A stretch of 41,868 nt of DNA from Couchioplanes azureus (GTDB lineage: Bacteria > Actinomycetota > Actinomycetes > Mycobacteriales > Micromonosporaceae), in the NCBI RefSeq assembly GCF_014648355.1, contig NZ_BMQY01000016.1:35846-77713 (forward strand), read 5' to 3'. This document shows, one piece after another, positions 1-8,340 of this stretch. Within the stretch, counting starts at the first letter, position 1. Each line of letters starts with the position of its first letter. A program made the position numbers and the translations under genes. The notes under the pieces are model-generated. The model searched no databases and was not told the DNA's origin. It was given only the letters and a program-made list of their open reading frames with translations.

Positions 1-28
1 GTGGGCCGCCTCGGTCGTCCGTCGCCGG

Positions 29-985
29 CTACACCCGCGCGCCGCGCTGGGCCTGGATGTACTCGTCGGCGTGGTGGATGGTGGCCGTGCTGTTCCGGCT
101 CAGCGCCTTGCGCACGAAGTCTCTCGCCTCGTCGATGGTGGCCGACTCACCGAGCACCCGCGGTACCGCCGACGGGATGAGCACGACGCTGTGCGTGGAC
201 GTCACCACCGCGCCGTCGCCGTCCGGCGTGAACTTCCAGCAACCGGTGTGCACCGACATCAAGGCCGGCGGCCGCAGCTGCTTGTACGCGATGGTGTCGA
301 ACGGCAGGCAGACACGGATCGACTCCGTGGTGTGCGTGGACCCGTCGGCGATCGTGGTGTCCATCTCCATCCGCTGCACGCCGGCCATCAGCTCGGTGAG
401 CTCGACCCGGGCCACGTGGGCGATCCGTTCCGGCCAGCGCGCCGCGTCGTGGATGAACTCGTACATGTCTTGGGCGCTACTGCGCACCCGTACCGTGTCG
501 TCGAACGTCAGGGCCAGCGCGCCGCGCTCGTCGTGCTGTTCCGCGGCGAGGCGCAGCGAGGCCAGTTCCGACGTGCTGTTGCGGTCCACCGCCCGGCGAA
601 TCCAGTCGAGGTGCTCGGGGCTGTCGTCGACGGCGCGGAAGTCGTGCAGCAGCGTGACGTGGGAGCCACCGTCCGGCCGGCGGCGCACGATCCACTCCCC
701 GCCCATGGCGGCCACCGGGTGCTGGGACACCTCCTGGCGGAAGCGCACCCGCAGACCGTCCGGGTCGAGTTCCCGACGCGACGTCCAGCTCTTCACCTCG
801 CCGTTGGCGGTGGCCCAGATCCGGATGCGCTCGTCGGTGTCGCTCCGTTCGAGGTGCTCGACGTGCACCGACGGCGGGAACACCTGCGGCCATGTGGTCA
901 CCGCGCGGATCAGGTCGAAGACCCGCTGCGGCGGAGCATCCACGTCGATCTCGTGGGTCAGCTCATGTGACGCGGAACTAGTCAT
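29..985 (-). CDS. Didomain aromatase/cyclase of a type II PKS (ActVII-like)
   Basis: 318-residue protein made of two tandem SRPBCC (polyketide cyclase/dehydrase) repeats, roughly residues 5-150 and 165-315. Each repeat opens with the HEIDVDAP / DTVRVRSS type strand seen in ActVII- and DpsF-like enzymes. The known role of this family is first-ring cyclisation and aromatisation of a C9-reduced polyketide still bound to the ACP. The ATG at 985 is chosen because AAGGAGGA lies just upstream; the open frame continues to 1234 but overlaps the ketoreductase gene. It is the second gene of a minus-strand pair, 28 bp after the ketoreductase. Pairing with a KR and a didomain aromatase points to an anthracycline or benzoisochromanequinone-type folding programme. 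The stop is 28 bp from the window edge, so anything further left is unseen. Confidence 0.93.
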   Translation of the reverse strand: MTSSASHELTHEIDVDAPPQRVFDLIRAVTTWPQVFPPSVHVEHLERSDTDERIRIWATANGEVKSWTSRRELDPDGLRVRFRQEVSQHPVAAMGGEWIVRRRPDGGSHVTLLHDFRAVDDSPEHLDWIRRAVDRNSTSELASLRLAAEQHDERGALALTFDDTVRVRSSAQDMYEFIHDAARWPERIAHVARVELTELMAGVQRMEMDTTIADGSTHTTESIRVCLPFDTIAYKQLRPPALMSVHTGCWKFTPDGDGAVVTSTHSVVLIPSAVPRVLGESATIDEARDFVRKALSRNSTATIHHADEYIQAQRGARV

Positions 986-1013
986 GGTCCATTCCTCCTT
1001 GGCCCGGGCCGGG

Positions 1014-1799
1014 CTAGTAGTTGCCGAGGCCGCCGCAGACGTTGAGCGCCTGCGCGGTGATCGAGGCCGCGGCGGGCGAGGCAAGGTAGCCGACGAACGC
1101 CGCCACCTCCTGCGGCGTCGCGTACCGCCCGAGCGGGATCTTGGCCTCGAACTTCTCCAGGATGGCTGCCTCGGTGGTCTTCCAGAACTCGGCGTAGCCC
1201 TCGCGTACCCGCTGGGCCATCGGCGTCTCGACATAGCCGGGGCACACCGCGTTGACCGTGATGCCGCCGCCCGCCAGCTCCAGGCCCAGCGCCTTGGTGA
1301 ACCCGACCACCCCGTGCTTGGACGCCGAGTACGGGGCCCCGTACACCACGCCCTGCTTGCCGCCGGTGGAAGCGATGTTGATGATCCGGCCGTATCCCTT
1401 GTCGAGCATCCCGCCGGTAGTGAGAACCTCGCGGGTCACCCGGAAGACACTGTTGAGGTTGGTCTCCATCACGTCGAGCCACAGCTCGTCGGTGATGTGG
1501 GCGGTGGCACCGCCACCGCTGCGCCCGGCATTGTTGACCAGGATGTCCACCGGGCCGAAACGTTCCGCCGCGGCCGCCGCCAGGCTACGTACCTGGGCGG
1601 TGGAGCGTACGTCGCAGACCTGGCCGTCCACGTCCAGGCCTCGCCCGGTGAGCTCCTTGACGGTCTGCGTGACCGACTCGGCGGTACGGGCACATATGAA
1701 GACCCGCGTTCCGGCCTCCGCGAGGAGCTCTGCGACGGCAAGGCCGATACCGCTGGTGGCTCCGGTGACGATCGCGACCTGCTGTGCCGGTCCTGACAT
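1014..1799 (-). CDS. C9-type polyketide ketoreductase (ActIII-like SDR)
   Basis: 261-residue short-chain dehydrogenase. The NADPH-binding TGATSGIG motif is near residue 12, NNAG is present, and the catalytic Ser (INIAST) and YSASK (Tyr/Lys) are intact. The overall sequence reads like ActIII-type ketoreductases, which reduce the C9 carbonyl of the nascent poly-beta-ketone. ATG at 1799 follows a good CAGGAGGTCAG ribosome site. It is the first gene of a minus-strand operon with the aromatase/cyclase and is divergent from the monooxygenase/KS operon, so the 1800-2030 gap must hold both promoters. Nothing unusual is seen in the catalytic residues. Confidence is high for family and role; the exact regiochemistry is inferred from similarity. 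Confidence 0.95.
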   Translation of the reverse strand: MSGPAQQVAIVTGATSGIGLAVAELLAEAGTRVFICARTAESVTQTVKELTGRGLDVDGQVCDVRSTAQVRSLAAAAAERFGPVDILVNNAGRSGGGATAHITDELWLDVMETNLNSVFRVTREVLTTGGMLDKGYGRIINIASTGGKQGVVYGAPYSASKHGVVGFTKALGLELAGGGITVNAVCPGYVETPMAQRVREGYAEFWKTTEAAILEKFEAKIPLGRYATPQEVAAFVGYLASPAAASITAQALNVCGGLGNY

Positions 1800-2030
1800 C
1801 TGACCTCCTGACGCGTTCCGGCGCCGCGGTCACCAGGAGAGTCCGGCGTGCCGCGCCGAGGGATGGTGCGAACCACGCTGACAGGGGTCACTCAAGATCC
1901 GCTTGACCGCGTCGGGGCGATTTCCTGGTCAATTCGTTCTTGAGTAATTTCCTAGAACCGCGTCCCACGGTTGTTGCGGGAATGGCCGGGCGGGCCGTAC
2001 GGCCAAAGGTGGGACGAGGAGGAAATCGAC
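1800..2030. promoter_or_regulatory. Divergent promoter region for the PKS operons
   Basis: 231 bp between the divergent ketoreductase and monooxygenase genes. It contains the inverted repeat TCAAG-N5-CTTGA (1892-1906) and a further TCAA-N7-TTGA pair (1929-1943), so CTTGA occurs twice, 37 bp apart. TTGACC at 1903-1908 could be a -35 element for the plus strand, but no convincing -10 is seen. Repeats of this sort would suit a SARP or another activator; two SARPs are encoded in this window. This is a pattern call only. Confidence 0.4.
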
Positions 2031-2399
2031 ATGGCGGATCGGGATATCCCGGTCACCGGCGGCGAGGGAGTTGTCTTCGTCAACCGCTTCACCGTGCAGG
2101 CACAGCCAGAACACTTCGAGCGCATATTCGCGGACACCTCCGCGTACTTCGCCCGTCAGCCGGGCTTCGTGCGCCACACCCTCGTCCGGCACGTGGACCA
2201 GCCGGGCGCCTACGTGAACATCGCCCAGTGGCGCGACGCTTCCTCCCTGCGCCAGGCGGTGGCACACCCGGACTTCGGCCCGCACGCCGCTGCCCTGCGG
2301 GCCATCAGCACCAGCGATCCGAACCTGTACGAGGTGTGCCAGCACCAGTCGGTGGATCAGCGCGCCCCGGAGGCGGACCGACGTGAGGGTGTGAAGTGA
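2031..2399 (+). CDS. Antibiotic biosynthesis monooxygenase-like protein (ABM fold)
   Basis: 122-residue protein with the ABM dimeric alpha-beta barrel pattern: a first strand 'FVNRFTVQ', a helix 'PEHFERIFADTSAYFARQPGF', then a strand 'YVNIAQW'. Such cofactor-independent small proteins (ActVA-Orf6, TcmH and SnoaB types) oxidise polyphenols to quinones in aromatic polyketide pathways; some relatives act as cyclases instead. The ATG at 2031 is preceded by GAGGAGGAAATCGAC; the longer open frame from 1971 lacks such a site. The gene overlaps the KS-alpha start by 4 bp (GTGA), implying translational coupling and making it the first gene of the PKS plus-strand operon. It is probably the anthrone oxygenase, but that is inferred. 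Confidence 0.8.
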   Translation: MADRDIPVTGGEGVVFVNRFTVQAQPEHFERIFADTSAYFARQPGFVRHTLVRHVDQPGAYVNIAQWRDASSLRQAVAHPDFGPHAAALRAISTSDPNLYEVCQHQSVDQRAPEADRREGVK

Positions 2400-3664
2400 A
2401 TCGTTCTGCGGCGATCACGGGTATCGGAGTGGTCGCGCCCGACGCCATTGGGAAAAAACGTTTCTGGGATCTGCTTTCGACGGGTCGCACGGCGACCCGT
2501 ACCATTTCTTCCTTCGACCCGGCGCCGTTTAGGTCCCAGATAGCGGCGGAATGCAATTTCGAGCCGCAGCGCGAGGGCCTGACGCCCCAGCAGATCCGGC
2601 GGATGGACCGCGCCACGCAGTTCGCGGTGGTCTCCGCCCGGGAGTCCGTGCAGGACAGCGGACTGCTGCCCGGCGCCGTGGATCCGGCGCGCACCGGCGT
2701 GGTGATCGGCAGCGCGGTCGGCTGCACGATGAGCTTGGAAGACGAGTACAAGGTGGTCAGCGACGGCGGGCGGCTCTGGCTCGTCGACCCCCGGTACGCG
2801 GTGGCGCATCTGTTCGACTACTTCGTACCCAGCTCGATCGCCGCCGAGGTGGCCTGGGACGTCGATGCTCAAGGCCCGGTGTCGCTGGTGTCCACCGGAT
2901 GCACGTCCGGGCTGGACGCCGTCGGACGGGCGGCGGACCTGATCCGGGACGGTGCGGCCGACGTCATGATCGCCGGCGCGACCGACGCTCCCATCTCACC
3001 GATCACGGTGGCGTGCTTCGACGCGATCAAGGCCACCACACCGCGCAACGACGAGCCGGCGACCGCCTCGCGGCCGTTCGACCGGTCCCGCAACGGATTC
3101 GTCCTCGGTGAGGGCTGCGCGGTGTTCGTTCTCGAGGAGCTCAACCATGCCCGGGCTCGCGGCGCTCACGTGTACGCGGAGCTCTCCGGCTTCGCCACCC
3201 GCTCGAACGCCTTCCACATGACCGGCCTGCGGCCGGACGGCGCGGAGATGGCGGAAGCCATCCGGGTCGCACTCGGCCGGGCCGGCGTCGCCCCGACCGC
3301 GATCGACTACGTCAACGCGCACGGCTCGGGCACCCGGCAGAACGATCGGCACGAGACGGCGGCGTTCAAACGCAGCCTCGGCGCCCACGCGTACGAGGTG
3401 CCGGTGAGTTCCATCAAGTCGATGATCGGCCACTCGCTGGGCGCCATCGGCTCGCTGGAGATCGCCGCATGTGTGCTGGCGATGCAGAACAACCTGGTGC
3501 CGCCGACCGCGAACCTGCACGAGCCGGATCCGGAATGCGACCTGGACTACGTCCCGCTCAAGGCCCGCGAGCACCGCGTCGACACCGTGCTGAGCGTCGG
3601 CAGCGGCTTCGGCGGCTTCCAGAGCGCCATGGTGCTGACCAGCCCCGACCGGATGGAGCCGTGA
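2396..3664 (+). CDS. Ketosynthase alpha (KS-alpha) of type II minimal PKS
   Basis: 422-residue beta-ketoacyl synthase. The active-site Cys is residue 169 in STGCTSGLDAVG, with the His residues in NAHGSGT and GHSLGAIGS, so the Cys-His-His triad is complete. It forms a heterodimer with the following chain-length factor and condenses malonyl-ACP into the aromatic poly-beta-ketone. The start is a GTG at 2396 overlapping the stop of the upstream gene; its own stop overlaps the next start (TGATG). The sequence looks like the aromatic (actinorhodin/anthracycline) class and not the highly reducing polyene type, which agrees with the neighbouring aromatase and cyclases. Chain length cannot be read from this subunit. 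Confidence 0.97.
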   Translation: MNRSAAITGIGVVAPDAIGKKRFWDLLSTGRTATRTISSFDPAPFRSQIAAECNFEPQREGLTPQQIRRMDRATQFAVVSARESVQDSGLLPGAVDPARTGVVIGSAVGCTMSLEDEYKVVSDGGRLWLVDPRYAVAHLFDYFVPSSIAAEVAWDVDAQGPVSLVSTGCTSGLDAVGRAADLIRDGAADVMIAGATDAPISPITVACFDAIKATTPRNDEPATASRPFDRSRNGFVLGEGCAVFVLEELNHARARGAHVYAELSGFATRSNAFHMTGLRPDGAEMAEAIRVALGRAGVAPTAIDYVNAHGSGTRQNDRHETAAFKRSLGAHAYEVPVSSIKSMIGHSLGAIGSLEIAACVLAMQNNLVPPTANLHEPDPECDLDYVPLKAREHRVDTVLSVGSGFGGFQSAMVLTSPDRMEP

Positions 3665-4884
3665 TGACGGCGGCAGTGGTCACCGGCATGGGCGTCATCG
3701 CACCGACCGGTCTCGACGCGGACGAGCACTGGAACAGCATCATCGGGCGGCGCAGCGGAATCCGCCAGATCACCCGGTTCGACGCGGAGCAGTACGCCAG
3801 CAAGCTGGCCGGCGAAGTCGACGGCTTCGACGCGTCCGCGTACCTACCGAGCCGGCTGTTGCCGCAGACCGACCACATGACGCGGATGGCGCTCGCAGCA
3901 GCCGACATGGCGTTGCGGGACGCCGGGGTCGGCGCGGACTCCCTCGGCGGCTTCGACGTGGGTGTCGTCACGGCCAGCACCGCCGGCGGGTTCGAGTTCG
4001 GGCACCACGAGCTGCACAAGCTGTGGAGCAAGGGTCCCGAGCATGTCAGCGCCTACCAGTCGTTCGCCTGGTTCTATGCCGTCAACACGGGTCAGATCTC
4101 CATCCGGCATGGCGCCCGCGGGCCGAGCGGGGTGTTGGTCACCGACGAGGCCGGCGGCCTCGACGCGGTCGGACAGGCCCGCCGGTACGTACGCGGTGAC
4201 CAACCGGTCATGATCACTGGTGGGGTCGACGGATCGCCCTGCCCCTGGGGATGGGTGGCGCACCTCGCGGGCGGTGGCCTCAGCACCCGACAAGACCCGG
4301 CACGCGCGTTCCTGCCGTTCGACGAGGACGCCGACGGACATGTCCCCGGCGAGGGCGGGGCCCTGCTGGTGGTCGAGTCGAAGACGGCGGCACAGGCCCG
4401 CGGCGTGCGGTCCTGGTATGGCGAGATCGCCGGGTACGCCGCCACGTTCGATCCGGCGCCCGGCTCCGGCGCGCCGCCCAATCTGCGCCGGGCCGCCGAG
4501 CTGGCCCTGGCGGACGCAGGCCTGACGCCCGCGGACGTCGACGTCGTTTTCGCCGACGCGGCCGGGGAGCCGGCCGCGGACGACGCCGAATCGGCCACGC
4601 TGCGCGAACTGTTCGGACCGTACGGCGTCCCGGTGACCGCGCCGAAGACGATGACCGGTCGCCTGGGCGCCGGTGGGGCGGCCCTGGATCTCGCTACCGC
4701 GCTGCTGGCCATCCGGCACTCACTCGTACCGCCGACGGCCAACGTGACGCGGCTCTGCGCGAGGCACGAGATCGACCTGGTGCTCGAGCCGCGGCCGATG
4801 GCCATCTCACACGCGCTGGTCCTGGCCCGAGGCCGGAACGGGTTCAACGCCGCCATGGTGATCGCGGCCCCGGCAGTCAGATAG
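3664..4884 (+). CDS. Ketosynthase beta / chain-length factor (KS-beta)
   Basis: 406-residue partner of KS-alpha. The KS fold is retained but the active-site Cys is replaced: the motif reads VTDEAGGLDAVG, so the position is Glu rather than the usual Gln of EQAGG chain-length factors. The known role of the family is to set chain length and support malonyl decarboxylation. The start is the ATG at 3664 overlapping the KS-alpha stop; an in-frame extension back to 3469 only shadows KS-alpha and is rejected. The C-terminal GGAALDLATALLAIRHSLVPPTAN segment is typical. The Cys-to-Glu difference is the one odd feature. Confidence 0.95.
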   Translation: MTAAVVTGMGVIAPTGLDADEHWNSIIGRRSGIRQITRFDAEQYASKLAGEVDGFDASAYLPSRLLPQTDHMTRMALAAADMALRDAGVGADSLGGFDVGVVTASTAGGFEFGHHELHKLWSKGPEHVSAYQSFAWFYAVNTGQISIRHGARGPSGVLVTDEAGGLDAVGQARRYVRGDQPVMITGGVDGSPCPWGWVAHLAGGGLSTRQDPARAFLPFDEDADGHVPGEGGALLVVESKTAAQARGVRSWYGEIAGYAATFDPAPGSGAPPNLRRAAELALADAGLTPADVDVVFADAAGEPAADDAESATLRELFGPYGVPVTAPKTMTGRLGAGGAALDLATALLAIRHSLVPPTANVTRLCARHEIDLVLEPRPMAISHALVLARGRNGFNAAMVIAAPAVR

Positions 4885-4909
4885 CCCAAGCGCACGAACA
4901 GGAGAAGAC

Positions 4910-5167
4910 ATGACACAGCTGACTCTCGACGGGCTCCGGAAGATTCTGCTCGAGTGCGCCGGAGAGGACGAAGGGGTCGACCTCAACGGCGACATCCTCG
5001 ACGTCGACTTCGCCGATCTCGGATACGACTCGCTGGCGCTGCTGGAGACCGCGGGCCGGATCCAGCGGCAGTTCGACGCCCGGCTCGACGACGAGGCCGT
5101 CGTCGAGGCGCGTACCCCGCGGGCCCTGATCGACCTGACGAACCGCGCGCTCGTGCACGTTTCCTGA
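4910..5167 (+). CDS. Acyl carrier protein of the minimal type II PKS
   Basis: 85-residue ACP. The phosphopantetheine attachment Ser is residue 41 in DLGYDSLALLE. Its acidic helical composition and length are normal for type II PKS carrier proteins. It carries the growing polyketide for KS-alpha/KS-beta. The ATG at 4910 follows AGGAGAAGAC. It is 25 bp after KS-beta, completing the canonical KS-alpha/KS-beta/ACP order. It is distinct from the second carrier at 8053, which belongs to the amino-acid-type adenylation system. Confidence 0.96.
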   Translation: MTQLTLDGLRKILLECAGEDEGVDLNGDILDVDFADLGYDSLALLETAGRIQRQFDARLDDEAVVEARTPRALIDLTNRALVHVS

Positions 5168-5211
5168 CGAGTGCCGCCCCGAGCCCGTTAACGACCAAGA
5201 GGAGCACCACG

Positions 5212-5646
5212 GTGAGCAACCACATCGATGTCGTCCGCCGGATGGTCGACGCCTACAACACCGGCAACACCGACGACGTGGACGAGTACATCCACCCCGA
5301 GTACCTCAACCCCGCCTCCCTGGAGCACATGGACCTGCGCGGGCCCGAGGCCTTCGCAATGGCGGTCAAGTGGCTGCGGATGACCTTCTCGGAGGAGGTG
5401 CACCTGGAGGAAGTGCGCATGGAACAGCGCGGCGACTGGGTGCGGGCGTACCTCGTGCTGTACGGCCGCCACGTCGGCGACCTGGTCGGCATGGCGCCGA
5501 CCGGCCGGCGGTTCTCCGGCGAGCAGATCCACCTCATCCGGCTGGTCGACGGCAAGATTCGCGATCACCGTGACTGGCCCGACTACCAGGGCACCTACCG
5601 GCAGCTCGGCGACCCGTGGCCGGAGCCGGCCGGCTGGCGGGAGTGA
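5212..5646 (+). CDS. SnoaL-like polyketide cyclase
   Basis: 144-residue SnoaL/NTF2-like protein: helix 'DVVRRMVDAYNTGNTDDVDEYIHPEYL', then the curved sheet with 'RFSGEQIHLIRLVDGKIRDHRDWPD'. Relatives (SnoaL, AknH, DnrD) close the fourth ring of anthracyclines by an intramolecular aldol reaction; other family members hydroxylate. The GTG at 5212 is chosen because AGAGGAGCACC precedes it; the upstream frame overlaps the ACP. The acidic residues of the RDHRDWPD segment are consistent with an aldol-type cyclase, but the catalytic Asp cannot be proved by eye. It supports an anthracycline-like tetracyclic intermediate. Confidence 0.85.
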   Translation: MSNHIDVVRRMVDAYNTGNTDDVDEYIHPEYLNPASLEHMDLRGPEAFAMAVKWLRMTFSEEVHLEEVRMEQRGDWVRAYLVLYGRHVGDLVGMAPTGRRFSGEQIHLIRLVDGKIRDHRDWPDYQGTYRQLGDPWPEPAGWRE

Positions 5647-5786
5647 CGCGCGCCCGCGCACGGTGATGACGTGCGACTGTCCGGCCGAGTTCGACCGCGG
5701 CAGGACAGCCGGCGCCGAGCCCGGTTCCCACCCGTCCTTGAGGACCACCGCCCACGCTGAACGAGTCCCGCCTTGAGGAGGCTTCC

Positions 5787-6563
5787 GTGCGCCTGATCGA
5801 TCTGTCCTCGGCCATCGACGCCGCGGCGTATGAACCCGATCCGATCGAGCACAACGTACTGACCCCCCGCCAGGGCGCGCTGCACATGCAGTCGGAGATG
5901 CGGAGCCACTTCGGACTGGAGTTCGACCCGGACGTCCTTCCGGACGGCGAGTTCCTCTCCCTGGACCGGCTCAGCCTGACCAGTCACACCGGCACCCACG
6001 TCGACGCACCGTCGCATTACGGGTCCCGCACCACCTACGGTGACGGCACGCCCCGGCACATCGACGAGATGCCGCTGGAGTGGTTCCTCAATCCCGGCGT
6101 CGTGCTGGACCTGACCGGCTACGGCACGGGCGTGGTGGGAGCCGCAGACGTCGAGAAGGAGTTCGCCCGCATCGGGCACACCCCGCGCGACGGCGAGATC
6201 GTGCTGCTGAACACCGGGGCACAGGACCGGGCCGGCACCCCGGCGTACTTCACCGACTTCGTCGGCCTGGACGCGTCCGCCGTGCACCTGTTGCTCGACC
6301 TGGGAGTCCGGGTGATCGGTACGGACGCATTCAGCCTTGATGCGCCGTTCAACGACATCCTCGAGCGCTACCGGCGCACCGGCGACCGCTCGGTGCTGTG
6401 GCCGGCGCACTTCGCAGGGCGGCACCGCGAGTACTGCCAGATCGAACGCCTGGCGAATCTGTCCCTTCTTCCGGCGTACGGGTTCCAGGTCTGCTGCTTC
6501 CCCGTGAAGATCACCGGCGCTGGTGCGGGCTGGACCCGGGCAGTCGCCCTACTCGAGGACTAG
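5787..6563 (+). CDS. Cyclase-family protein (DpsY/kynurenine-formamidase-like)
   Basis: 258-residue metal-dependent hydrolase-fold protein with the family signature HTGTHVDAPSH (about residues 66-76), a His/Asp metal site of the kynurenine formamidase superfamily. The relatives in anthracycline clusters (DpsY type) are required for correct second- and third-ring cyclisation. The GTG at 5787 follows TTGAGGAGGCTTCC. The gap to the SnoaL-like gene is 140 bp without an ORF. An NAD/tryptophan-degradation role is possible for the superfamily, but beside aromatase, KR and SnoaL genes a polyketide cyclase is more likely. Confidence 0.83.
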   Translation: MRLIDLSSAIDAAAYEPDPIEHNVLTPRQGALHMQSEMRSHFGLEFDPDVLPDGEFLSLDRLSLTSHTGTHVDAPSHYGSRTTYGDGTPRHIDEMPLEWFLNPGVVLDLTGYGTGVVGAADVEKEFARIGHTPRDGEIVLLNTGAQDRAGTPAYFTDFVGLDASAVHLLLDLGVRVIGTDAFSLDAPFNDILERYRRTGDRSVLWPAHFAGRHREYCQIERLANLSLLPAYGFQVCCFPVKITGAGAGWTRAVALLED

Positions 6564-6607
6564 CGGCGGCGGCAATCCGCATGCCCGCGGTGAGGAACGG
6601 AGAGGTA

Positions 6608-8056
6608 ATGCCGCAGGTCACCCTGATCGAAGCGTTTGTCGCGCACGCACGACGCCGTCCGGACGCGCCCGCCCTGGTCTGGCGCCAGGAGGAGATCAGC
6701 TACGGCCGGCTGCACCAGCTCGCTCAGCAACAGCGTGACCGGCTGGCGGCGCTGACCGACGGCGCGGCCGATCCCGTCGCGCTGCTGGCCGAGAAGTCTC
6801 CCCACGGCATCGCCCTCATCGTCGCCTGCCTGCTCGACGGGCGCCGTTTCCTGCTGCTCGCGCCCACCACTCCACCCGAGGTGCAGCAGAGTCTCGCCCG
6901 CCAGGCGGGCTGCGCTCTCCTGGTCTCCCCCGACGCGGACCGGCGCCTGCACCGGCCACCCGGGGCCGAGGCTCCGGCGGGCGAGGTCTCGTTCATGTTG
7001 ACCACCTCCGGCTCGACGGGAACACCGAAGATCGTGCCGCTGCCGGACGGCGCAGTCGACCGGTTCACCCGGTGGGCACACGAGCAGTTCGACCTGGGCC
7101 CTGGCCGTAGCGTGCTGAACTACGCGCCGCTCAACTTCGACCTGTGCCTGCTGGATGTCTGGGCCACCCTGCGGTACGGCGGGCGCGTCGTCCTGGTCGA
7201 CCCGGCGCAGGCCTTGCACCCGCCGCACCTGGTCGAGCTGATGCGCCGCAACCGGGTACATGTCGTGCAGGCGGTGCCGCTGTTCTACCGGCTCGTCGTC
7301 GAGGCGCAGCAGGGCTCGTCCTTCACCGACCCCGAGCACGTCATCTTCACCGGCGACACGCTCCCGCGCCGCTACCTCGGCGAACTGCCCTCGCTGTTCC
7401 CCCACGCGCGGATCTGGAACGTCTACGGATGCACCGAGACCAACGACAGCCTGATGTACGAGGTTGATCCGGCCCGGCTGCCCGACGGCCCGGTCCCGCT
7501 GGGCAACCCCCTACCGGGCGTGACAGCCGTGGTCGTGAACGCCGACGGCACCCTGCTGACCGGACCGGGAACGGGCGAGCTGTACGTGTCCACCCCGTTC
7601 CAGGCCGAGGACTACCTGGGCGGGACCGCCGGCGACCGCTTCGGGTGCGTACCGAACGGCGCATACCCGGACCGCCGCTTCTTCCGCAGCGGCGACCTGG
7701 TGCGCCGGCACCCCGATGGGGAGCTGACCCTCGAGGGACGCACCGACTTCCAGGTGAAGATCCGCGGTACCCGCGTCAACACCCAGGAAGTCGAACGAGT
7801 CCTGCTCGAACACCCGGACGTGATCGAGGCGGCCGTCATCGTCGTCCCGGACCCGAACCTCGGCCGGAGCCTGCACGCAGTGTTACGGCGTACCCCGGAC
7901 AGCACGCTCGACAGCTTGGTGCTGCGGCGGCACTGTGCGGCTTCCCTGTCACCGACCGCGATCCCCGCCACCCTCCGCATCACCGACGAGCCACTCCCCC
8001 GGACCTCGACCGGGAAGGTCGACCGGACCTTCGTCGGTGTCCGGGAGTCGTCATGA
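6608..8056 (+). CDS. Discrete NRPS-type adenylation enzyme
   Basis: 482-residue stand-alone A domain that would activate a carboxylic acid with ATP and load the PCP encoded next. The A3 loop is TTSGSTGTPK (near residue 136), A5 is NVYGCTETND, and A10 is STGKVDR with the catalytic Lys. The A4 region reads NFDLCLLDVW: an Asp sits where amino-acid-activating domains bind the alpha-amine and aryl-acid domains have Asn. ATG at 6608 has GGAGAGGTA upstream; the longer frame from 6398 overlaps the cyclase gene. Its stop overlaps the PCP start (ATGA). Closest in style to discrete prolyl-PCP ligases (PltF, CloN4). In kosinostatin biosynthesis a discrete A enzyme is reported to feed the heterocycle branch and not PKS priming. 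A TTA codon lies at 7883-7885. The substrate is not determined here. Confidence 0.9.
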   Translation: MPQVTLIEAFVAHARRRPDAPALVWRQEEISYGRLHQLAQQQRDRLAALTDGAADPVALLAEKSPHGIALIVACLLDGRRFLLLAPTTPPEVQQSLARQAGCALLVSPDADRRLHRPPGAEAPAGEVSFMLTTSGSTGTPKIVPLPDGAVDRFTRWAHEQFDLGPGRSVLNYAPLNFDLCLLDVWATLRYGGRVVLVDPAQALHPPHLVELMRRNRVHVVQAVPLFYRLVVEAQQGSSFTDPEHVIFTGDTLPRRYLGELPSLFPHARIWNVYGCTETNDSLMYEVDPARLPDGPVPLGNPLPGVTAVVVNADGTLLTGPGTGELYVSTPFQAEDYLGGTAGDRFGCVPNGAYPDRRFFRSGDLVRRHPDGELTLEGRTDFQVKIRGTRVNTQEVERVLLEHPDVIEAAVIVVPDPNLGRSLHAVLRRTPDSTLDSLVLRRHCAASLSPTAIPATLRITDEPLPRTSTGKVDRTFVGVRESS

Positions 8057-8334
8057 CCATCAACAAGGGAGCCGAGTTGAATCACGAGCTGGCCATCAAG
8101 CAGTTCATCGTCGAGGAATTCCTGCCGGACGTGCGCGCCGACGGGCTTGCGAGCGACTACGACCTGATCGGCGGTGGCGTCCTCGACAGTCTCGGACTGC
8201 TCAAGGTGATCGCCTGGCTGGAGCACCGCTTCGAGATCAGCGCCGACGACATCGATCTCGCCCCGGAGAGCTTCCGGTCCGTCTCGACGATCGCCGAGTT
8301 CGTCGCGGTCGCCCCCGACCGAGGGCGGGAGTGA
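8053..8334 (+). CDS. Discrete peptidyl carrier protein
   Basis: 93-residue carrier protein with the phosphopantetheine Ser at residue 46 in GGGVLDSLGLLKVIAWLE. The 'DSLGLLK(V/L)I...LE.RF.I' pattern is that of PltL/CloN5/RedO-type PCPs, which carry amino acids for a flavin dehydrogenase and are unlike PKS ACPs. It overlaps the adenylation gene by 4 bp (ATGA), indicating coupled synthesis of the pair. It probably holds the amino or imino acid substrate processed by the dehydrogenase at 10568. Confidence is high for the carrier role and moderate for the partner assignment. Confidence 0.92.
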   Translation: MTINKGAELNHELAIKQFIVEEFLPDVRADGLASDYDLIGGGVLDSLGLLKVIAWLEHRFEISADDIDLAPESFRSVSTIAEFVAVAPDRGRE

Positions 8335-8340
8335 GAAGCC

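Noticed and set aside
57..1803. Long open frames on the plus strand opposite the aromatase and ketoreductase
   Set aside because: They are Arg/Ser-rich shadows without ribosome sites; the minus-strand genes have clear families.
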